Below, one piece after another: positions 1 to 7,074 of a stretch of 10,217 nt of DNA. Within the stretch, counting starts at the first letter, position 1, and every line of letters starts with the position of its first letter. A program made the translations under genes and the position numbers. The DNA is from Litorimonas sp964490745 (GTDB taxonomy: Bacteria; Pseudomonadota; Alphaproteobacteria; Caulobacterales; Maricaulaceae), in contig CAZBDT010000086.1 of the NCBI GenBank assembly GCA_964490745.1, positions 1 through 10,217 on the forward strand, read 5' to 3'. Under the pieces are notes generated by a model. It saw nothing but the letters and a program-made list of their open reading frames with translations, was not told the origin of the DNA and searched no databases.

Positions 1-11
1 AGGAAAAAGAC

Positions 12-80
12 ATGCGTGAACTGTCTACTGAAGAACTTGACGTCGTTGTTGGTGGAAACCCAATCATTATTGAGCTTTAA
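12..80 (+). CDS. Small peptide with double-glycine (bacteriocin-type) leader
   Basis: A 22-codon gene. Its first 15 residues, MRELSTEELDVVVGG, match the known double-glycine leader pattern (M-R-E-L-x-x-E-E-L-x-x-V-x-G-G) found on class II bacteriocins, microcins and peptide pheromones, which PCAT-type ABC exporters cleave after the GG. The predicted product after cleavage is only NPIIIEL, seven residues, hydrophobic with one acidic side chain and no Cys. AGGA at 1-4 lies 7 nt before the ATG, a good ribosome binding site that supports this start, although the frame is open back to the window edge. A palindrome overlaps the stop and an intrinsic terminator follows, so this is the last gene of its transcript. 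No exporter or immunity gene is visible here; they could lie upstream of position 1. The mature part is far shorter than usual, so it may be a signal peptide, one of several tandem precursors, or a degraded remnant. Confidence 0.6.
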   Translation: MRELSTEELDVVVGGNPIIIEL

Positions 81-87
81 AGCTCAA
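70..87. repeat. 18-bp perfect palindrome over the peptide gene's stop codon
   Basis: TTGAGCTTTAAAGCTCAA is its own reverse complement and is centred on the stop codon of the 22-aa peptide gene. In RNA it could form a 7-bp stem (TTGAGCT/AGCTCAA) with a TTAA loop. No U-run follows, so it is not itself a terminator. It may protect the 3' end of the transcript, act together with the terminator just downstream, or bind a dimeric protein. Confidence 0.55.
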
Positions 88-104
88 AGAATTATATTTA
101 TTTG

Positions 105-127
105 ACCCGCCATTTGGCGGGTTTTTT
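105..127 (+). terminator. Rho-independent terminator after the small peptide gene
   Basis: ACCCGCC (105-111) pairs perfectly with GGCGGGT (116-122) around an ATTT tetraloop, and a run of six T (122-127) follows. This is a textbook intrinsic terminator on the plus strand. It ends the peptide transcript and makes the downstream kinase gene a separate transcription unit. Confidence 0.92.
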
Positions 128-194
128 ATGCCAAAGCCAAATTTTAAGTTCTCTATAGCCATGAATTTTTAAGACCTTTTGTATATCTCCGTGG

Positions 195-2984
195 ATGGCG
201 GATTATATGAAACGACATTCTAGCAGATATAGAGAGATTCTCTCGAGTGGGCTGGCTATCCTTATTCTAGGATTCGCCACGTGTTTTGCCTTTGCGCAAG
301 ACCAGATTTCGGAAATTGATCCACGTTTAATTGAAATTGTTGAACGGGTTGAACGTATTTCTCAATCTCACAGCCGCTCCGAAGCACGATCTATACTTCT
401 GCCGAATGAGACAGGTACAATCACAGAAAAACGCCTTAACACATTGATGGTTATGAATGACGGAGTCATTCAGCGGGACGCAGACACCATCCGTTCCGCA
501 ATCTTAACGTTGGAGACGTTAGCCAAAGAACCCAGCACTATGTCATTTGACGGTATTGTAAAATTATACCGGAAACATGCGCTTCTTTTGGATCAGAACG
601 CAGATCGAAAACCTTATTTTGAAAATATTAATCGTTCCATTGAAAGTGGAAATTGGTTGGAAAAATTCTCAGGACTAATGCTTGCAGAGCGTTTACATTC
701 AGAAAGCGGTGAGCGGAACGCCGCGCTGCAGAAAGCACAACTGGCTTTTTCATTAATTCCCCAAGGTGAAAATGCTTCGCCATATTCGGGTTATGCAATG
801 GCTGAGATCACGAATACATTAGCCAAACTCTATAATATACAAGGCAATATAGATTTGGCACTGGATGTTTCACTATCCTACCTCACTTTGGATGAAGCGA
901 AACGCGATCCCGAAGCCGCTGTCGATATCGTGAATAATCTCATTTTCTCACACAGCTTGAAGCGGGATCACAAGTCACTTGTTTATTTATCCGAAGCAAT
1001 CTTGGAGATTGAGGAAACGAGTCCATCATCATTACCGGGCTTATCGGAATTCAGAATTTCACAGGCAATGAATGCGTCGACGGAGTTTGGAAAAGCCCTT
1101 GAGTATGCAGATTTATCCCTGTCAAAATTACAAATTGAAGAGCTGCTAAAACAAGCAAGAATTAATCGCTCAATCGCATTGGCGGGACTTGGACAAACAA
1201 AGGAGGCAGAAAAATTTGCAAATGACAACGGCGTAAATTTAGATGCAAATTACCTCCTAAATGAGGAAAAAAGCCGTGATGCTCTCTACCTCGGCTTCCT
1301 ACTCGCAAAAGCCGAAGACCCAAAACTCGCAATCGCGCTTTACAACCGCCAGCTCGACGTGACGGCTCAAAAGTTTCTAGCGAATAATTCCCGTGATACG
1401 ACGGCGATGCTGGCCGACCTCGAAAATTCGCGCGAACGTCAAGCCGAAAGAGACGCGGCTGCCGCGCGTGAGGCGCGGCTACAGGCCGAGACTTTGGACC
1501 GTCAGCGCAAACTTAATAAAGTGCTGCTGGTGTTAATCGGATTTGTCAGTATTGTTGCTGCGGCTTCAATCTTTGTGATGAAGATGCGGGAAAAACTGTT
1601 GAAACAGCTAAAGATCAAAACGAAAGAAGCGGCCTCTGCTGAAAAACTTAAAACAGAGTTTTTGGGCATGATTTCACATGAGCTCCGTACGCCATTAAAT
1701 GGTATTATTGGAATTTCTGATTTCTTAGCGAATTATCATGAAGACCCGGCAATCCGAAAAAAGACGAGCATTATTTTAGAGAGCGGGAATGAGCTACTCT
1801 CCGTAATTGAATCGCTCACCGATATGGCGCGTTTAGATGCCGGCCAGTTAGAGCTCGCCCCACATGAGGCTGACCTCTCATCGTCTTTGACAGCTCTGCC
1901 TGAAAACTGGACAGAGATGGCCGGGGAAAAAGGCCTCATTTTCACACATTTCGTTGATCCGAAAATTGGCACGCATCACATCGATGAAGATCGTTTGATC
2001 CAATGTCTCAATATTGTCCTGGAAAATGCGATCCGATTTACGGATGCGGGACGCGTGCACATGCATATTACAGCCAATATGAATGACAGCGAAGAGGTCA
2101 CTGGGCTGACAGCCATCATCGCTGACACAGGACAAGGCATGAGCGCGCATGTTCAATCGCGTCTTTTCACGCCTTTCATGCAAGCCGATACGAGCCGTAA
2201 GCGGACGCATATGGGTACAGGACTCAGTCTTGCCATCGCCCATGCACTCATTGAGATGATGAGCGGCTCAATTAGTTTGGTCAGCCGTGAAGGCCGTGGG
2301 TCAGAGTTCAGGTTTGACATACCCTTGGAGCGTGCCACAGGAGATCAATTGCAGCATCTGATCGTGTCAGTGGATGAAAAAAACACTGGAAAACTTGAAC
2401 CAAATCCAACGCTTGACGTCGCGGAAGTCAGTGTGCCGCAGTCGCCGCAGCGCCAGTTTGAGGAGGATTCAGATTTGGAGAGATCGGAGCTGCCGCAAGC
2501 TGAATTTATAGATTTGATGCAACCCCCTTCAAATTTTAGGCCATTACACGACAATAAAATCGATGATTCACAAAATCTGACAAGCGGACGGCAGCGCATT
2601 CTCATTGTTGATGATATTGACTCCAATCGTGATACGTTACGGATGATCCTCGAAAAACAGGGCCATGTTTGCCGCGCGGCTTCGGATGGTCTGACGGGTC
2701 TCGCCATGCTCGATCATCAGCGCTTTGACCTTGTCATTCTTGATATTCATATGACACCGTTAGACGGTGTTGAAATGTTACAACGCCTTCGCCGTTCGAA
2801 CAAAAGCTATGCTGACATACCGGTCATCGCACTGACAGCTGACAATGCGTCGAGCACCAATGCGGCTTGTATGAAGGCCGGAGCCGATCTATTTTTAGCC
2901 AAGCCCGTGAAGAAAGAAGAACTTTACAAGGCCATCACCTATATTCAGATGGCCGAGGGCGCACGGATGTTAAGCCAAGCCTAG
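195..2984 (+). CDS. Hybrid sensor histidine kinase with exported TPR-like sensor and C-terminal receiver
   Basis: An inner-membrane two-component sensor that should autophosphorylate on His and pass phosphate to its own receiver. Residues 5-35 form a signal peptide or first TM (cleavage possible after AFA, 32-34). About 36-440 is a helical, TPR-like exported region; around 405-440 it is a charged coiled coil. TM2 is 443-463. HisKA contains SHELRTPLNG with phospho-acceptor His495. HATPase shows N-box Asn611, G1 DTGQG at 644-648, F-box LFTPF and G2 GTG at 674-676. A Pro/Glu-rich linker (about 716-800) leads to the receiver, with acidic pair D806-D807, phospho-Asp850, Thr881 and Lys903. All catalytic residues are present. 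No partner regulator lies nearby, so a phosphotransferase elsewhere is likely. The second Met (207) follows GGCGG and begins a cleaner signal peptide, so it may be the true start. The first third is AT-rich compared with the catalytic part. The ligand is unknown. Confidence 0.93.
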   Translation: MADYMKRHSSRYREILSSGLAILILGFATCFAFAQDQISEIDPRLIEIVERVERISQSHSRSEARSILLPNETGTITEKRLNTLMVMNDGVIQRDADTIRSAILTLETLAKEPSTMSFDGIVKLYRKHALLLDQNADRKPYFENINRSIESGNWLEKFSGLMLAERLHSESGERNAALQKAQLAFSLIPQGENASPYSGYAMAEITNTLAKLYNIQGNIDLALDVSLSYLTLDEAKRDPEAAVDIVNNLIFSHSLKRDHKSLVYLSEAILEIEETSPSSLPGLSEFRISQAMNASTEFGKALEYADLSLSKLQIEELLKQARINRSIALAGLGQTKEAEKFANDNGVNLDANYLLNEEKSRDALYLGFLLAKAEDPKLAIALYNRQLDVTAQKFLANNSRDTTAMLADLENSRERQAERDAAAAREARLQAETLDRQRKLNKVLLVLIGFVSIVAAASIFVMKMREKLLKQLKIKTKEAASAEKLKTEFLGMISHELRTPLNGIIGISDFLANYHEDPAIRKKTSIILESGNELLSVIESLTDMARLDAGQLELAPHEADLSSSLTALPENWTEMAGEKGLIFTHFVDPKIGTHHIDEDRLIQCLNIVLENAIRFTDAGRVHMHITANMNDSEEVTGLTAIIADTGQGMSAHVQSRLFTPFMQADTSRKRTHMGTGLSLAIAHALIEMMSGSISLVSREGRGSEFRFDIPLERATGDQLQHLIVSVDEKNTGKLEPNPTLDVAEVSVPQSPQRQFEEDSDLERSELPQAEFIDLMQPPSNFRPLHDNKIDDSQNLTSGRQRILIVDDIDSNRDTLRMILEKQGHVCRAASDGLTGLAMLDHQRFDLVILDIHMTPLDGVEMLQRLRRSNKSYADIPVIALTADNASSTNAACMKAGADLFLAKPVKKEELYKAITYIQMAEGARMLSQA

Positions 2985-3013
2985 ACATTAAAGTCGGTGG
3001 CCTCATACATAAG

Positions 3014-4783
3014 CTACCAGCTTCCGCCGCCGCCCCCGCCGCCTCCGCCACCGGAAAATCCACCCCCGCCGGAGAAACTCCGGCCTGAAGATGAGCCCCC
3101 GCTGCTCGTTTGCACTGGGCGCGCGGAGGCTACGCCGGAAGATAGCGATTTAATCATATCGCGTTGAATATCTCTGACACGACCACTCCCAAAGCCGCCT
3201 CCCCGATAGCTGGAATAATAGTTCGGATTATAGTTTTCCGCGACAATTGGGAGGGTCTTTTCAAAATGTTCTGTCCATGGTTTTTCTACACCCAAGGCTA
3301 CTGCATAAGGCAGAAATGCCTCGTAGCGTTCAACTGTCATGGGTGGAACCTGATCGGTCCCGACCTCTGCCGCATTCAGGCGAAGCTTCTCAGCTGTCTC
3401 CAGATAAAGCTTAAAGCCCTCAATTTCCGACGCAATTTTCGCCCCCTTTTTGGTGGGCGCAGGCATCAGGATCATAAAAATCAAATTGAGTAGAATCAGC
3501 CCGGCCACCAAACCCCAAAAGAACACTGAGGACGGCGTCGAGAAGGCATTAAAGACAGCGAATAAACCTATCCCCGATAAGATAACGCCCATGAAAATAT
3601 ATTGCCTGTTCAGCTTATGATAGTCTGTGGAATAAAGCTGATTAAGCAGCTTATAGAAAATCAGTGTGGCACGATGAAAATGACGATTGGGTCTTTTCTT
3701 ATGCAGAATGACTGCGCGACGATTCCGTCCAAACAGGCTTCGATAAAGCGTATTTTCTTCACGGTTTAAGCGCGCATTTTTATATGAAGAACTGGGAAGT
3801 GGGGTCAGGACAGTTTCATCTTTTGTCACGTCAATTTCAATTCGCCGTTTAATCGCAAGGCTGAGCAAGGTCGAGATAAGCGGCGCATCTCCTTTTATTC
3901 CCTTGTTCAATATCCGGTGTGCCGCTGCCGCAGAGTAGTCTCTAGGGGCCTCGTATCGCGCAAAGATGGGCGGTTTCACCGGGTCGCGCCCAACTCTTGA
4001 CCAGTTTAAAAAATAAAACGCCAAGAGCGCCGGGCTTAAAAGGCTCAACCCCACTAAAGCGCCATTGGCTCGCCACCACCGCGCGCTAGCTTCGGCTGAG
4101 GTTAAAGGGTCGAAAACGCCTTTTTCGACCCCCACAGCTAAAGTCACAGCTTCATAGGGAGAGATCGGTGAGTTTGCTGAAAAAGAAATGATGTTCCCGT
4201 TTGGCGTGACTGTGAGGTCATTGCCCGTGTTTCCATAGCGTCCACTATAGGCCGCGACTTGTTTTGCACTGGCACCGTCCGGCAAAATAATACGTCCTGT
4301 CAGTGTTTTGACGGGCATATCCCAATACTCGCCCCACATATTCCATCGGACTTCATCCAGATCATCATATCTGATGACCCAATCATCAGACTCATATTCA
4401 AAAACATATTGGTGCGTCCCGTCAATTAAGAAGACGTCTTCTCGCCCCAAGCGCCAAATTGTCCGATTATCATCTTTCAGCTCTGTAATAGATTCGGGCG
4501 CGCCATTCCGTGTCGCGGATAAAAGACGATAACCTTTTCGGTATGTGATGGCCCCTTCGCGGACTTTTGCGGGTAATTCTTTAAAAATACCGCGTTTCGT
4601 CAATCCTGCTGGTTTGACGTAATCCAGCGCTTCACGAATTTTCAGCGAACCGTCTTTGTCAAAGCGCACCGTAATATCTGCGCGCGCAATATGTTCTCCA
4701 TTGAAATTCTGAGCAGAGGCTGTCGCCGCGAACAGCCAAAGGCAGGCTGAGACCAGCGCAATCCAAAACCCTCTAACGCTCAT
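3014..4783 (-). CDS. DUF2207 membrane protein with glycine-rich C-terminal tail
   Basis: A 589-aa envelope protein of the DUF2207 family, whose biochemical role is not known. A signal peptide spans 1-24 (cleaved near ATASA). The exported DUF2207 domain (about 28-222) contains the family-typical stretch TKRGIFKELP (62-71) and an aromatic segment near DEVRWNMWGEYWD. A TM follows at 241-260, then a cytosolic region rich in basic residues, two more TMs at 395-412 and 419-440, and a soluble C-terminal part with LPYAVALGVEKPW (491-503). The tail from about 560 is Ser/Gly-rich and ends in an 11-Gly run plus SW, a common ending in this family. The start overlaps the lemA stop by ATGA, so translation is coupled; LemA and DUF2207 proteins are often encoded together. 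Its stop lies 29 bp from that of the convergent kinase gene, with no terminator visible between them. Confidence 0.92.
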   Translation of the reverse strand: MSVRGFWIALVSACLWLFAATASAQNFNGEHIARADITVRFDKDGSLKIREALDYVKPAGLTKRGIFKELPAKVREGAITYRKGYRLLSATRNGAPESITELKDDNRTIWRLGREDVFLIDGTHQYVFEYESDDWVIRYDDLDEVRWNMWGEYWDMPVKTLTGRIILPDGASAKQVAAYSGRYGNTGNDLTVTPNGNIISFSANSPISPYEAVTLAVGVEKGVFDPLTSAEASARWWRANGALVGLSLLSPALLAFYFLNWSRVGRDPVKPPIFARYEAPRDYSAAAAHRILNKGIKGDAPLISTLLSLAIKRRIEIDVTKDETVLTPLPSSSYKNARLNREENTLYRSLFGRNRRAVILHKKRPNRHFHRATLIFYKLLNQLYSTDYHKLNRQYIFMGVILSGIGLFAVFNAFSTPSSVFFWGLVAGLILLNLIFMILMPAPTKKGAKIASEIEGFKLYLETAEKLRLNAAEVGTDQVPPMTVERYEAFLPYAVALGVEKPWTEHFEKTLPIVAENYNPNYYSSYRGGGFGSGRVRDIQRDMIKSLSSGVASARPVQTSSGGSSSGRSFSGGGGFSGGGGGGGGGGSW

Positions 4784-5340
4784 CCCTCGAAGCTCACATT
4801 CGGTGCCGCATAATCCGCAGGTTCAATTTCGAAAAAGGGTTGAGGGTGAAATCCAAACGGTCCGGCGACAAAGTTGGACGGCACAGTTTTAACCTTGATA
4901 TTCATTTCGCGTACGGCCCCATTATAAAAGCGGCGCGCCATCTCAATTTTATCTTCGGTCTCGCTAAGTTCATTTTGCAGATCGAGGAAGTTCTGATTGG
5001 CTTTCAAATCTGGATAATCCTCTTTCAGGGCGAGAAGCTTCGGTGTTTGTGTCGCGACTTCATATTCAGCTGCACCGCGACGCCCGACATCGCGTCCCGC
5101 ATTGAGCGCCGAATTTCTAGCTTCGACAACATTCTTGAAAAGGTCTCTTTCATGTCGGGCATAGCCTTTTACAATTTCGACCAATCGCGGGATCAGATCA
5201 GCGCGGCGTTTTAACTGCACCTCAATATCGGACCAACCATTTTCTACCAAGGCTCGCTTTTGAACGAGGCTGTTATAAATCAAAACAATGCCAACGATCA
5301 AAAGCGCGAGGATGATGAGAAATACAATAAGTCCGGACAT
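4780..5340 (-). CDS. lemA: LemA family protein
   Basis: A LemA-family protein of 186 aa from the preferred start. It begins with an N-terminal TM helix (MSGLIVFLIILALLIVG onward) and the family signature IYNSLVQKRALVENGWSDIE, then KRRADLIPRLVEIVKGYARHE. A long helical bundle follows, with FLDLQNELSETEDKI and ARRFYNGAVREMN, and the end carries NFVAGPFGF. Its length is normal for the family. The frame could extend 12 codons upstream to a TTG at 5376, but the ATG at 5340 places the TM at the very N terminus as in relatives and has GGA a few bases upstream, so ATG is chosen. LemA proteins are membrane-anchored coiled-coil proteins of poorly defined function. The gene is first in a two-gene operon with the DUF2207 protein, whose start overlaps its stop, and the two probably act together at the membrane. 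Confidence 0.92.
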   Translation of the reverse strand: MSGLIVFLIILALLIVGIVLIYNSLVQKRALVENGWSDIEVQLKRRADLIPRLVEIVKGYARHERDLFKNVVEARNSALNAGRDVGRRGAAEYEVATQTPKLLALKEDYPDLKANQNFLDLQNELSETEDKIEMARRFYNGAVREMNIKVKTVPSNFVAGPFGFHPQPFFEIEPADYAAPNVSFEG

Positions 5341-5374
5341 AATTCCGGCATAAAGGGTTAGCCCAACGTTTTGC

Positions 5375-5395
5375 AAGCCTTAGGATGGTAGGCTT
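5375..5395. repeat. Short inverted repeat in the lemA upstream region
   Basis: AAGCCT (5375-5380) and AGGCTT (5390-5395) are perfect inverted arms around a 9-nt spacer, in the divergent region between lemA and the SDR gene; AAGGCTT recurs at 5401-5407. No T-run follows on either strand, so it is not a terminator. It could be an operator, but six-base arms may also be chance. I could not identify convincing -35/-10 boxes for either gene in the rest of this 188-bp region. Confidence 0.3.
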
Positions 5396-5514
5396 TACGA
5401 AAGGCTTAGCGCTCATCGCGTCGTATCTTTGTTTTTGATTTTACGAATTGCGCAAGTTGAAATTATGAGGCTTTCAGAAATTGTCTCATTCGTCTAAGTC
5501 ACCTTTGGAATTTT

Positions 5515-5531
5515 AAAGGGAGAGCGTTTTG
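5515..5531 (+). promoter_or_regulatory. Shine-Dalgarno that selects a TTG start for the SDR gene
   Basis: AAAGGGAGAG (5515-5524), with core AGGGAG at 5517-5522, precedes the TTG at 5529 by about 6 nt. The alternative ATG at 5541 is too far away for this site, so the weaker TTG codon is probably the real start. Confidence 0.65.
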
Positions 5532-6317
5532 AAACGGACCATGTTGATTACGGGTGCGTCTGCGGGCTTGGGCGCGGCTTTAGCGCGTGAATATGCAAAG
5601 CGCGGATGGGACCTCGTTTTGCTAGCCCGACGTGAAGAACGATTAAAGGCCTTAGCAGCAGAACTAAATGCTGCGCATGGCACACAATCCCGTGTCATCG
5701 CGGCGGATTTATTCTCGGAAACAGCTGTGCCCGACCTCATATCTGATCTGGGCGATATGCAAATTGACGGGGTGATTAATAATGCCGGTTATGGCCATCC
5801 CGGAACCTTTCTCGCCAGTAACTGGGACGATCATCGTCGGTTCAACCACCTCATGAGCGTTGTCCCGGTTGAGCTGACCCGCGCACTCTTGCCGGGCATG
5901 GTGGAGCGCGGCTTTGGACGGGTCATGCAAGTGGCCAGCTTGGCGGGACATATGCCGGGATCAAAAGGTCATACCCTTTATGCGGCGGTGAAGTCCTATC
6001 TCATCAAATTTTCAGAAAGTTTGAATGCTGAAATGCAAAGAACGGGCGTGCATGTTTCGGCTTTATGTCCCGGCTTTGTTTTGACCGAATTTCATGATGT
6101 GAATGGCACGCGGGAAGGGATTAACAGCTTGCCCGGTTTTATGGTCATGGATGCGGATGTTTGCGCAAATCTGGCCGCCACAGCTTTAGAAGCGAATAAG
6201 GCTGTCTTTATTTCCGGGCGGATAAACCGTTTTCTCGCGCGTCTCAATCGCTGGGCTCCGTGGCTCGGACGCAAAGTTATGAATTCCGGCTCTGGCCGAT
6301 ATAGAAAGACAGATTAA
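5529..6317 (+). CDS. Short-chain dehydrogenase/reductase (SDR family)
   Basis: A 262-aa classical SDR, predicted to be a cytosolic NAD(P)H-dependent oxidoreductase. The Rossmann cofactor motif TGASAGLG is at 8-15. Arg34-Arg35 after beta-2 suggest NADP(H) preference. Asp60 is the adenine-contacting Asp, and NNAGYG is at 84-89. The catalytic set is Asn106, Ser137 (in VASLAG), Tyr151 and Lys155 (YxxxK), with PG at 181-182 and Thr186 after it. The closest general group is the DltE/YqjQ-like COG0300 SDRs; the substrate cannot be read from sequence. The start is TTG: AAAGGGAGAG (5515-5524) sits about 6 nt before it, while the next in-frame ATG (5541) would be 18 nt away. Its TAA overlaps the pyrF ATG (TAATG), so the two are translated together, although no metabolic link to pyrimidines is evident. 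The C-terminal end is basic and Trp/Arg-rich. Confidence 0.93.
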   Translation: MKRTMLITGASAGLGAALAREYAKRGWDLVLLARREERLKALAAELNAAHGTQSRVIAADLFSETAVPDLISDLGDMQIDGVINNAGYGHPGTFLASNWDDHRRFNHLMSVVPVELTRALLPGMVERGFGRVMQVASLAGHMPGSKGHTLYAAVKSYLIKFSESLNAEMQRTGVHVSALCPGFVLTEFHDVNGTREGINSLPGFMVMDADVCANLAATALEANKAVFISGRINRFLARLNRWAPWLGRKVMNSGSGRYRKTD

Positions 6318-7024
6318 TGTCGAAACATAATTACCCCGAAAATGACCCACGCTGTTTTGTGGCCTTGGACCTGCCCAGCGTTGCGGAAGCGGAGGCTATG
6401 GTGGAGACCCTTGGCGATGCAGTGGTGAGTTACAAGATCGGATTGCAACTTCTACCCATTGGTGGGGTCGAGTTGGGCCAGCGTTTAAAAGCCATGGGCA
6501 AACATGTTTTCTATGATTTTAAATTTCATGATATTGACGCTACCGTGGAAAAAGCGACGCGATCTATCGCGGGATTAGACGCCGATCTTTTGACTGTTCA
6601 TGCGCGTCCAGACGTTATGCGCGCGGCTGTAAAAGGGCGTGGCAATTCTAAGTTAAAAATTCTCGGCGTGACGGTTCTGACGTCGCTGGATCAACAGGCG
6701 CTTAATGCAATCGGCTATAATGATAATGCAGAAAGCTTAGTCATGCGCCGGGTGCAACAGGCACTCGATGCGGGCATTGACGGCGTTGTCTCATCGCCAT
6801 TAGAGGCCTCTGCTATTCGCGCCGTTGTGCCTGAGAGTTTCTTGGTGGTCACACCGGGTGTGCGCCCCAAAGGGGCCGATGTGGGTGATCAAAAACGGAT
6901 CGCGACACCGTCTAATGCTTTAGATTGGGGAGCATCACATCTCGTCATAGGACGTCCGATTACGCAGGCCGAAGATCCCCGTGAGGCGGCGCTGAAAATC
7001 TCAGCAGAAATGTCTGGGCATTAA
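6317..7024 (+). CDS. pyrF: Orotidine 5'-phosphate decarboxylase
   Basis: Converts OMP to UMP, the last step of de novo pyrimidine synthesis, in the cytosol. The 235-aa length is normal for the bacterial class I enzyme, a TIM barrel. Visible motifs are the substrate-binding Asp18 (VALDLP), Lys40 (SYKIGLQL), and the catalytic DxKxxD charge network D67-K69-D72 in YDFKFHDI. Phosphate-loop elements VTPGVRP (178-184) and GRPI (212-215) are also present. After HDI the sequence is DAT where many homologues have PNT or DNT, so the usual Asn is Ala75 while Thr76 is kept; activity is still expected. The ATG overlaps the SDR stop by one base (TAATG), implying translational coupling. A symmetrical terminator begins right after the stop codon. 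Confidence 0.96.
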   Translation: MSKHNYPENDPRCFVALDLPSVAEAEAMVETLGDAVVSYKIGLQLLPIGGVELGQRLKAMGKHVFYDFKFHDIDATVEKATRSIAGLDADLLTVHARPDVMRAAVKGRGNSKLKILGVTVLTSLDQQALNAIGYNDNAESLVMRRVQQALDAGIDGVVSSPLEASAIRAVVPESFLVVTPGVRPKGADVGDQKRIATPSNALDWGASHLVIGRPITQAEDPREAALKISAEMSGH

Positions 7025-7053
7025 AAAACCCGATCTCGTATAGACCGGGTTTT
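7025..7053. terminator. Bidirectional terminator between pyrF and a convergent secreted-protein gene
   Basis: AAAACCCG (7025-7032) pairs perfectly with CGGGTTTT (7046-7053), and a weaker inner TCT/AGA stem extends it. The flanking A and T runs give a U-tail on either strand. It can end both the SDR-pyrF transcript and the convergent minus-strand gene whose stop is at 7075. Confidence 0.8.
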
Positions 7054-7074
7054 GAAATCAAAATTAAATAGAAC

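Noticed and set aside
139..173. Repeated A/T-rich AATTTTAAG-like words upstream of the kinase
   Set aside because: Two 9-10-base AT-rich words 25 bp apart are expected by chance in such AT-rich DNA, and no convincing -35/-10 pair could be fitted.
1878..2243. Minus-strand open frame opposite the kinase HATPase domain
   Set aside because: The plus strand encodes intact N, G1, F and G2 boxes here, and the antisense translation shows no recognisable domain or ribosome binding site.
3017..3070. GC-rich trinucleotide-like repeat (ccgccg...)
   Set aside because: It is explained as the coding sequence of the poly-Gly tail of the DUF2207 protein, which is usual for the family, not an independent repeat element.
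5341..5376. N-terminal extension of lemA from a TTG codon
   Set aside because: It would add 12 residues ahead of the membrane helix, unlike other LemA proteins; the ATG at 5340 fits better.
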